5,520 bases of DNA, from the NCBI GenBank assembly GCA_900314345.1, contig OMUX01000095.1, forward strand, positions 1 through 5,520, given 5' to 3'. The notes under the pieces were generated by a model that saw nothing but the letters and a program-made list of their open reading frames with translations, made no database searches and had not been told where the DNA came from. The position numbers and the translations under genes were made by a program. Origin of the DNA: an uncultured Erysipelotrichaceae bacterium. Lineage in GTDB: Bacteria > Bacillota_I > Bacilli_A > Erysipelotrichales > Erysipelotrichaceae. Of this stretch, positions 1 through 5,332 are shown piece by piece. The first letter of the stretch is position 1, and each line of letters begins with the position of its first letter.

Positions 1-1413
1 ATCAACAAGGTGGACATGAACAATGCCCAGCCGGAGAAGGTGAAGTCCGAGATTGAAAACATCATCGGTCTGGATTGTTCCGATGCCCCGGAGATCTCCG
101 CCCGCACGGGACTCAATGTTGACAAGGTGCTGGAACAGATCGTACAGAAGGTTCCTGCACCAAAGGGAGACCCGAAGGCACCGTTACAGGCACTGGTCTT
201 TGACAGTGTGTATGACAGCTACAGAGGCGTCATTGCTCTGGTACGCATCCGTCAGGGTGAAATCCATGTCGGGGATCATATCCGCTTCATGGCAACCGGT
301 GCAGAGTATGAAGTCCTGGAAGCCGGCATCCGCAACCCGAAGGAAGTCCCTGTGCATACCTTGGTCTGCGGGGATGTCGGCTGGTTTGCGGCATCGATCA
401 AGGACATCCATGATGTCCGTGTCGGTGATACCGTCACTTCCGTGGACAACCCGGCAGAAAAACCATTGGCTGGTTATAAGAAGTTGAATCCGATGGTGTA
501 CTGCGGCCTTTATCCCAGCGATGCCCAGCGTTATCAGGAACTCCATGATGCTCTGGACAAGCTGCAGCTCAATGATGCCAGCCTGCACTATGAGCCGGAG
601 ACTTCCCAGGCCCTCGGTTTTGGCTTCCGCTGCGGTTTCCTGGGATTGCTGCACATGGATGTCGTGCAGGAACGGCTGGAGAGGGAATACAACCTCGATC
701 TCATTGCGACGGCACCTTCCGTCATCTATCACGTTTATTTAAGCGATGGAACGATGAAGGAAGTCGACAACCCGGCAAAGCTTCCGGATGCTTCACTGAT
801 TGACCGCATTGAGGAACCGTTTGTCCGGGCCGAGATCATGACACCGGACAGCTACATCGGAGCTGTCATGGAACTGTGCCAGAAGAAGATGGGCATCTAC
901 AAGGGCATGGAAGTGATCGATGAAGGAAGAAACCAGATCGTCTATGAAATGCCGCTGTCCCAGATCATCTATGACTTCTTCGACCGGCTCAAGTCCTGCA
1001 CCAAGGGCTATGCCTCCCTGGAATATGAACTGATCGGCTACCGGGAAGAGGATCTTGTCCGCATGGATATCCTCCTGAACGGGGAACCTGTGGATGCCCT
1101 GTCTGTCATCATCCACAGGGATGAAGCATACAAGAGAGGATCTGCCATCACATCCAGGCTCAAGGAACTCATTCCGAAGCAGCAGTTCGAGATTCCTGTC
1201 CAGGCTGCCATCGGCGGCAAGATCATTGCCCGCACCAACATCAAGGCCGTCAGGAAGAATGTCCTTGCCAAGTGCTATGGTGGTGATATCTCCAGAAAGA
1301 AGAAGCTCCTGGAAAAGCAGAAGGAAGGAAAGAAGCGCATGAAGGCTGTGGGTTCCGTCGTGATCCCGCAGGAAGCCTTCATGTCCGTCCTCTCGGTGGA
1401 TGATGATCAGTAA
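1..1413 (+). CDS. lepA: Elongation factor 4 (LepA), 5'-truncated by window edge
   Basis: This is a translational GTPase that binds the ribosome and is associated with back-translocation or with initiation and 30S maturation. The reading frame is open from base 1 and 470 residues are visible; the family is usually about 600, so roughly the first 130 residues (G1 to G3 motifs) lie upstream. The visible part opens with the G4 motif NKVD (bases 4-15), followed by a G5-like SARTG. Beta-barrel domain II and the EF-G-like domains III and V follow. The last ~110 residues are the LepA-specific C-terminal domain, recognised from [20 protein letters not shown], then KRMKAVGSV and PQEAFMSVL near the end. 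This domain separates LepA from EF-G, TypA and tetracycline-protection proteins. The stop is TAA. The last 14 bases overlap hemW, a common Bacillota arrangement. Nothing suggests damage. Confidence 0.97.
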   Translation: MNKVDMNNAQPEKVKSEIENIIGLDCSDAPEISARTGLNVDKVLEQIVQKVPAPKGDPKAPLQALVFDSVYDSYRGVIALVRIRQGEIHVGDHIRFMATGAEYEVLEAGIRNPKEVPVHTLVCGDVGWFAASIKDIHDVRVGDTVTSVDNPAEKPLAGYKKLNPMVYCGLYPSDAQRYQELHDALDKLQLNDASLHYEPETSQALGFGFRCGFLGLLHMDVVQERLEREYNLDLIATAPSVIYHVYLSDGTMKEVDNPAKLPDASLIDRIEEPFVRAEIMTPDSYIGAVMELCQKKMGIYKGMEVIDEGRNQIVYEMPLSQIIYDFFDRLKSCTKGYASLEYELIGYREEDLVRMDILLNGEPVDALSVIIHRDEAYKRGSAITSRLKELIPKQQFEIPVQAAIGGKIIARTNIKAVRKNVLAKCYGGDISRKKKLLEKQKEGKKRMKAVGSVVIPQEAFMSVLSVDDDQ

Positions 1414-2500
1414 GGCAAGGGCACTGTATGTCCATGTGCCTTTCTGCCGCTCCATCTGTTCCTACTGCGACTTCTGTCATAAGCCATATCAGAGTGATCT
1501 TGCAGCCCAATGGCTGAATGCCATTGAGACGGAACTGTCTTCCTTTCGCTTTACTGAACAGATTGAAACAATATACCTCGGCGGCGGAACACCCACCGCT
1601 CTTTCCTTTGCACAGCTGGAAAGACTCCTGGCATTGCTGGATCCATATACAGCACAGGTCAGGGAATATACCTGTGAGATCAATCCGGAAACACTGGATG
1701 AAGACAAGGCACAGCTGCTGAAGGATCATGGCGTCAACCGTGCAAGCATTGGTTATCAGACGGATGACAAGGAATTATTGAAGCTCATGAACCGTCACCA
1801 TGATGCACATTCTGTCAATAACACCATGGCATTGTTAAGATCCAAAGGCATCAACAACATCTCCCTGGATCTCATGTACTCCCTGCCCGGGCAGACCATG
1901 GCCTCTTTGAAGCAGTCTGTCCATACAGCCATTGCCATGAAGCCGGATCATCTGAGCCTGTATTCCCTGACCATTGAACCAGGTACACTGTTTGCCTTGA
2001 AGCATCTGGATCATCTGGATGAAGATACGGAGGCAGACATGTATGAATGGATCATGCAGGAGCTTCCAAAGCATGGATATCATCAGTATGAGATTTCAAA
2101 CTTTGCGCTTCCTGGAAAGGAATCCCTGCACAACCAGATGTACTGGAACTACCAGGACTTTGCCGGCATCGGCTGCGGAGCAAGCGGCAAGGAAGGAACA
2201 TACCGCTATGACCATACCAAGGATGTCATGACGTATCTCAAGGATCCCTGTGCCATCCTGAAAACAGAGCTTTCAGAACAGGATCAGATGTTTGAGGCAC
2301 TCATGATGGGACTGCGTCTGAGAAAGGGACTGAACAGACACATCTTCAAGGATATGTTCGGAAAGGATATCAATGAAGTATGGCCGGATATCATCGCAAG
2401 GGAAATGGAAAACTGCATGCTTGCAGAATCAGAAGATGCTCTTTATGCCACAGATCGTGGCTTTGAAATCCTGAACGACGTACTGGAAGATTTTCTCTGA
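1400..2500 (+). CDS. hemW: Radical SAM haem chaperone HemW (HemN-like)
   Basis: This 366-residue protein belongs to the HemN/HemW radical-SAM family. HemW proteins bind haem and are implicated in haem delivery; they are often misannotated as oxygen-independent coproporphyrinogen III oxidase. The 4Fe-4S motif is [15 protein letters not shown], with Cys16, Cys20 and Cys23 as cluster ligands and an extra Cys26. GGGTPT (61-66) is the SAM-binding glycine motif, and CEINPETL (92-99) and SIGYQT follow. The CDF context, the HNxxYW motif ([11 protein letters not shown]) with downstream GIGCGASG, and the length without an N-terminal extension favour HemW over true HemN. Two adjacent ATGs (1400, 1403) can start it. 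Only a weak GGTGG lies just upstream, so translation is probably coupled to lepA termination. It ends in TGA, and no convincing terminator follows before the next promoter. Confidence 0.92.
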   Translation: MMISKARALYVHVPFCRSICSYCDFCHKPYQSDLAAQWLNAIETELSSFRFTEQIETIYLGGGTPTALSFAQLERLLALLDPYTAQVREYTCEINPETLDEDKAQLLKDHGVNRASIGYQTDDKELLKLMNRHHDAHSVNNTMALLRSKGINNISLDLMYSLPGQTMASLKQSVHTAIAMKPDHLSLYSLTIEPGTLFALKHLDHLDEDTEADMYEWIMQELPKHGYHQYEISNFALPGKESLHNQMYWNYQDFAGIGCGASGKEGTYRYDHTKDVMTYLKDPCAILKTELSEQDQMFEALMMGLRLRKGLNRHIFKDMFGKDINEVWPDIIAREMENCMLAESEDALYATDRGFEILNDVLEDFL

Positions 2501-2557
2501 TGTAAAAAGTTACATTAGTAGTGAAAATATCTAATTGAATTACAGAAAATAATGTAA
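2500..2557. repeat. Two TTACA/TGTAA inverted repeats upstream of the T-box promoter
   Basis: ATGTAA (2500-2505) and TTACAT (2510-2515) form a 6-bp inverted repeat with a 4-base spacer. TTACA (2540-2544) and TGTAA (2553-2557) form a second, inside-out version with an 8-base spacer. The second sits immediately upstream of the -35 box at 2565. This could be an operator for an unknown dimeric regulator, or simply AT-rich upstream DNA acting as an UP element. The first repeat has no U-tract, so it is not a good hemW terminator. The role is inferred and uncertain. Confidence 0.3.
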
Positions 2558-2564
2558 ATAACTG

Positions 2565-2593
2565 TTGACGAGCTGCCGGAAAGCTTTTATGAT
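2565..2593 (+). promoter_or_regulatory. Sigma-A promoter for the T-box / binding-protein transcript
   Basis: The -35 box TTGACG (2565-2570) and -10 box TATGAT (2588-2593) each match consensus at 5 of 6 positions and are separated by an ideal 17 bp. The 30 bases upstream are very A/T-rich and could act as an UP element. The predicted start is near A2600, which places +1 essentially at the foot of T-box Stem I. The binding-protein gene therefore has its own promoter, separate from lepA-hemW. Confidence 0.82.
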
Positions 2594-2596
2594 TCC

Positions 2597-2830
2597 AGTA
2601 ACCTCAAAGACCGGAAGAGTATCCTCAAGGTCCATCAGCGAGCCGGAACAGAGTGGAAGTCCGGCGGCACCCGAACAGGTGAAGCGCATCCGCGAGAGGA
2701 GAACCTGAAACAGCAGCAGGGGAATCGTAAACCGGCGTTAACGGTTCGAGTGGTCCTTGGTTTCAAGGGCAAACAGAGTGGTACCGCGCAGAAGCGTCTC
2801 TGGGAAAGAATTCCAGGAGGCGCTTTTTCA
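2597..2830 (+). promoter_or_regulatory. T-box leader (tRNA-sensing riboswitch), likely specifier CGC (Arg)
   Basis: This is a transcriptional T-box leader: it binds a tRNA by its anticodon, and an uncharged CCA end stabilises an antiterminator. Stem I has a lower helix (2602-2605 with 2696-2699), a GA-type kink-turn region, a helix (2612-2615 with 2689-2692) and a specifier loop with AGTA (2618-2621) on its 5' side and GAAGCGCA (2681-2688) on its 3' side. The distal arm 2643-2647 with 2660-2664 follows AGCGAG and carries an AGAGTGGAAG loop. By analogy with GAA-N-triplet-A loops, the specifier is CGC (2685-2687), arginine; GCG or GCA (Ala) are less favoured registers. Stem II is 2704-2707 with 2717-2720. 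Stem III is a perfect 7-bp hairpin (2753-2759 with 2764-2770). The T-box sequence AGAGTGGTACCGCG is at 2775-2788; its TGGT bulge implies a tRNA with discriminator A. The class is certain; the amino acid is inferred. Confidence 0.93.
2792..2828 (+). terminator. T-box-controlled intrinsic terminator
   Basis: Bases 2792-2803 pair with 2813-2825 (GCGTCTCTGG against CCAGGAGGCGC with one bulged G, plus AA/TT), around a ~9-base loop, followed by a run of five T (2824-2828). The 5' arm is shared with the antiterminator: CTCT (2798-2801) can pair with AGAG (2775-2778), and GCGT (2794-2797) with GCGC (2786-2789). The two structures therefore exclude each other, as expected for a T-box switch. Confidence 0.88.
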
Positions 2831-2935
2831 TTTATTGAAGAAAGGGGAGAGGAAATGACAACAAGGAAATGCCGACGAGAAGGATTTGTGAATGATGATT
2901 CTGAAACAGACCGAAAGGAAAAGAGGAAGGAAACA

Positions 2936-4636
2936 ATGAACACAAAGATTCTGAAGTCCAGCCTGGCTGCCTTGATGGCAATGAGCCTGGCTGCCTGCGG
3001 CTCGTCAGGAACAGCCGCATCCACTGCATCATCTGCTGCTTCATCCACTGATGCTGCATCCGCTCCTGCAGAAACCACAGCATCGGGCAAGGATTCCATC
3101 ACCGTTGCCATTGACGGCCAGTTCACCACACTGGATCCGGCACTGAACACCGAAGTCGTCAACAACTACATCCTGGATCACATCTATTCCGGCTTGTTCA
3201 AGCTGGATCCTTCCGGGAAGGCAAACCCGGAGCTGTGTGATTCCTATGAGATGAGTGAAGACGGTCTGACCTACACATTCCATCTGAAGAAGGATGCCGT
3301 ATGGTCTGACGGTTCACCGATCACTTCCAAGGATTATGAGTACTCCTATCTGAGGGCTTTGTCCTATGGCGGCGACAATGCGTGGACGACCTATGACATG
3401 ACACAGTTCCTGGAAGGGGCAGCGGACTACAATGCAAAGGCACTGGAAGCCGGGCCTGACTTTGACTGCACGACAGAGGACCACAGCGGAGTCGGCATTG
3501 AGACACCGGATGACTACACTCTGGTGCTGCATCTTGCAATGCCATGTACGTATCTGACAAGCCTCATGACCGGCGGCAGTGTCTGGTCTGCCGTACCGCA
3601 GGGCACTCCTCAGCACGACAGTACATGGTCCATGTCCACCGGCAATCTGACATCCGGACCGTATGTCCTGACAGAGTTCAACGAAAACGAGAAGGCAGTC
3701 CTTGCCAAGAGCGATGTCTACTGGAACAAGGACACCATCACCATGCCGAACATCACCATGCAGGTCATTACAGACCCTGATGCACAGGCCGCAGCGTTCA
3801 AGTCCGATGAGATCGACTTCGCTACAGGTGTCTCCATTGAAGTAGCACAGGGGTATGAGGGAACAGACAACCTCTGGATCATGAACAAGCCGCTGACCTA
3901 TTTCCTGGCCATCAACTCCGGCCCCAACGGTCCGGAATGGGCACAGAATGTCAACCTCAGAAAGGCACTGTACTATGCCATCGACAAGGATGCACTCTCT
4001 GATGTCATCGGCGGCAGTACATACTATGAACCGCTCAACGGCTATGTACCGCATGGCCTTGCAGGAATTGACGGCGACTTCCGTGATGAGGCAGACGCAG
4101 ACGGCTATGAGCTGAAGTATGATCCGGACAAAGCAAAGGAACTCCTTGGTGAAGAAGGCTATGATGAATCCAGCCCGCTCAAGATCACATACAAGTACTC
4201 CAACAACGGCATCCATGAGGATGTGGCTACCGTCCTGCAGCAGATGTGGGAGGCTGTCGGTGTAGAAGTCACACCGGAGGCTGTGGAATCCGGCGTCTAT
4301 TATGATCAGCTGGATAACTCCGACTATGAAATTGCCCGGTATGGTCTGACTGCAAGCAGCTCGCCGGTTCAGTTCCTTGAGATCTGGACCACCGGCATGC
4401 AGGTGACACCGCAGGTGGATGATCCAGCATACGATGACATGATCGCCGACATCAAGGCAACCACTGATCCAAAGGAATTCATCACCAAGTGCCATGAAGC
4501 TGAGGATTACCTGGTAGAAGAAAACTGCTACATCATCCCGCTGTTCCAGCAGCTGGCACCGGCACTGGTACAGTCGGGCCTGAGCGGGCAGGAGATGGAA
4601 GGCACAGGCATCTTCTTCGGCTACTGCCACTATTGA
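2936..4636 (+). CDS. Peptide ABC transporter substrate-binding lipoprotein (SBP family 5, OppA/DppA-like)
   Basis: This 566-residue extracellular lipoprotein should capture oligopeptides (less likely another family 5 ligand) for an ABC importer. The start at 2936 gives a textbook lipoprotein signal: basic MNTKILK, a hydrophobic core, and lipobox LAAC with Cys21 as the lipidated residue. A disordered Ser/Ala/Thr linker follows (22-53). Family 5 features are the TLDPALNTE region, VWSDGSPITSKDYEYSYLRA from residue 122 (the SBP_bac_5 signature region), LRKALYYAIDKDAL (~341-354) and DPDKAKELLGEEGY. AGGAAGG (2924-2930) is the ribosome binding site. A second in-frame ATG at 2855, with its own good site, would add 27 charged residues; I prefer 2936 because the signal peptide begins there. 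The gene is monocistronic under a T-box, with no permease or ATPase genes beside it. Arg is strikingly scarce (4 residues), and six Cys remain in the mature chain. The exact ligand cannot be told. Confidence 0.93.
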   Translation: MNTKILKSSLAALMAMSLAACGSSGTAASTASSAASSTDAASAPAETTASGKDSITVAIDGQFTTLDPALNTEVVNNYILDHIYSGLFKLDPSGKANPELCDSYEMSEDGLTYTFHLKKDAVWSDGSPITSKDYEYSYLRALSYGGDNAWTTYDMTQFLEGAADYNAKALEAGPDFDCTTEDHSGVGIETPDDYTLVLHLAMPCTYLTSLMTGGSVWSAVPQGTPQHDSTWSMSTGNLTSGPYVLTEFNENEKAVLAKSDVYWNKDTITMPNITMQVITDPDAQAAAFKSDEIDFATGVSIEVAQGYEGTDNLWIMNKPLTYFLAINSGPNGPEWAQNVNLRKALYYAIDKDALSDVIGGSTYYEPLNGYVPHGLAGIDGDFRDEADADGYELKYDPDKAKELLGEEGYDESSPLKITYKYSNNGIHEDVATVLQQMWEAVGVEVTPEAVESGVYYDQLDNSDYEIARYGLTASSSPVQFLEIWTTGMQVTPQVDDPAYDDMIADIKATTDPKEFITKCHEAEDYLVEENCYIIPLFQQLAPALVQSGLSGQEMEGTGIFFGYCHY

Positions 4637-4653
4637 TTCATACCAACCCGCAG

Positions 4654-4687
4654 GAACCTCGGGGACCCTCCTCCCCGGGGTTCTTTT
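4654..4687 (+). terminator. Intrinsic terminator after the binding-protein gene
   Basis: A 12-bp stem (4654-4665 with 4672-4683, one G-U pair) surrounds the loop CCCTCC and is followed by TTTT (4684-4687). It starts 17 bases after the stop codon, so the binding-protein transcript should end here and the gene is monocistronic. Confidence 0.92.
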
Positions 4688-4767
4688 CCGCCATAATACG
4701 GAATATAACCATGGCTTCATTCGTTCTTAACATTGGATTGTTATGCTGTAAATGAAGGAGAAGGGAT

Positions 4768-4875
4768 ATGGCCGCTGAATTCCTGTTTGCCGCCCTGCCA
4801 TGGATTGCAGGCGGACTATGCATCGCTGTTGTGTTTGTGCTGCTGGATGACAGAAGAAAAAGCAGAACGCATTGA
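4768..4875 (+). CDS. Small single-pass membrane protein (35 aa), function unknown
   Basis: This short gene would encode a 35-residue peptide. A strong ribosome binding site, GAAGGAGAAGGG, lies just upstream of the ATG at 4768. Residues 5-26 (FLFAALPWIAGGLCIAVVFVLL) form one hydrophobic helix with a Pro-Trp pair near the start. It is followed by the charged tail DDRRKSRTH, which predicts the C-terminus on the cytoplasmic side. It lies between the terminator at 4654-4687 and rpsO. No catalytic motif is visible and I do not recognise a named family. Short proteins of this kind are common in Bacillota genomes, but that is a general impression rather than a match. The ribosome binding site, membrane segment and basic tail argue that it is real; its size argues for caution. 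Confidence 0.55.
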   Translation: MAAEFLFAALPWIAGGLCIAVVFVLLDDRRKSRTH

Positions 4876-4888
4876 TCTGAAATTTCCT

Positions 4889-4918
4889 GTGGCACGGATC
4901 TGAAACCTGTGTTAGAGT
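4889..4918 (+). promoter_or_regulatory. Possible rpsO promoter (weak match)
   Basis: GTGGCA (4889-4894) and TAGAGT (4913-4918) each match sigma-A boxes at 4 of 6 positions with an 18-bp spacer. This would start a transcript near 4925, at the foot of the rpsO leader hairpin. rpsO could instead be read from further upstream together with the small membrane gene. Confidence 0.3.
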
Positions 4919-4925
4919 AATGAAG

Positions 4926-4974
4926 CTTTCTTCCTGGGTGAAGCGCATCTCCGGCGTGATCCTGGAAAAGAAAG
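4926..4974 (+). promoter_or_regulatory. Structured rpsO 5' leader, candidate S15 autoregulatory element
   Basis: A long imperfect hairpin can be drawn in the rpsO leader. Its outer helix is CTTTCTT (4926-4932) with AAGAAAG (4968-4974), then CC (4933-4934) with GG (4964-4965) across a two-A bulge. The middle helix is 4936-4939 with 4959-4962, including one G-U pair, and the tip is CGC/GCG (4944-4946 with 4954-4956). It ends 15 bases before the ribosome binding site. In several bacteria uS15 binds its own leader to repress translation, so such a role is plausible here. That it binds S15 is inference. Confidence 0.4.
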
Positions 4975-5004
4975 GTCTGACACAGAGAAAAGGAGAAAAA
5001 GAAA

Positions 5005-5271
5005 ATGCTGGATCAGGAAACAAAAGCTAAGCTCATCAAGGAGTACGGACGCAAGGAAGGCGACACAGGTTCCGTCGAAGTACAGGTTGCCATGCTGACA
5101 GAGCAGATCAACCGCCTCACGGTTCACCTGCAGAACTACAAGCATGACTACTCTTCCAACCGTGGTCTGATGACCATGGTAGGACGCAGAAAGAATATGC
5201 TTGCCTATCTCAAGAGAACGGATATCAACCGTTACAGAGATCTCGTTGAAAAGCTCGGTCTGAGAAAGTAA
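5005..5271 (+). CDS. rpsO: 30S ribosomal protein uS15
   Basis: This 88-residue protein is at the family's usual length (about 89). uS15 is a primary binder of the central domain of 16S rRNA; it also forms an intersubunit bridge. The sequence shows the family pattern: [20 protein letters not shown] with the DTGS turn, the helix [14 protein letters not shown], the loop SSNRGL, then [14 protein letters not shown] and the end LGLRK. The RNA-contacting loop is divergent: the common HHSRRGL is YSSNRGL here, while the upstream His and Asp (VH, KHD) are kept. The ATG at 5005 is preceded by AAGGAG with a 10-base spacer. It has its own terminator and pnp does not follow directly, unlike the rpsO-pnp pair of many bacteria. 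Confidence 0.98.
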   Translation: MLDQETKAKLIKEYGRKEGDTGSVEVQVAMLTEQINRLTVHLQNYKHDYSSNRGLMTMVGRRKNMLAYLKRTDINRYRDLVEKLGLRK

Positions 5272-5283
5272 TCGCAGCACATG

Positions 5284-5316
5284 GGAACCAGGTCATGATA
5301 ACCCGGTTCCTTTTTT
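5284..5316 (+). terminator. Intrinsic terminator after rpsO
   Basis: GGAACCAGGT (5284-5293) pairs with ACCCGGTTCC (5301-5310) through ten positions with one A-C mismatch, around a 7-base loop, and is followed by six T (5311-5316). It begins 12 bases after the rpsO stop. Confidence 0.93.
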
Positions 5317-5320
5317 GTGC

Positions 5321-5326
5321 AATAAT
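5321..5326 (+). promoter_or_regulatory. Possible -10 box for the ABC ATPase remnant
   Basis: AATAAT (5321-5326) differs from TATAAT at one position and lies just after the rpsO terminator. A start about 7 bases downstream would fall on the A of ATG 5333, giving a leaderless message, which would fit the missing ribosome binding site. There is no good -35; ATAACC (5298-5303) inside the terminator matches at 3 of 6. This is weak evidence. Confidence 0.2.
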
Positions 5327-5332
5327 ACGGGT

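Noticed and set aside
1400..2500. Annotation as HemN, coproporphyrinogen III dehydrogenase
   Set aside because: The CDF cysteine context, HNxxYW motif and short N-terminus fit HemW better.
2500..2515. ATGTAA-AAAG-TTACAT hairpin as a hemW terminator
   Set aside because: The stem is only six A/T-rich base pairs and no T-run follows.
2537..2551. CodY-like box (GAATTACAGAAAATA)
   Set aside because: Four mismatches to AATTTTCWGAAAATT in an A/T-rich stretch is no better than chance.
2750..2935. Start of the binding protein at 2750
   Set aside because: That GTG-type start lies inside Stem III of the T-box leader, upstream of the terminator; the peptide it adds would be translated RNA structure and destroys the signal-peptide layout.
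3314..4720. Long open frame on the - strand (468 codons)
   Set aside because: It lies antisense to the binding-protein gene, has no recognisable domains, and is explained by the GC-rich third positions of that gene.
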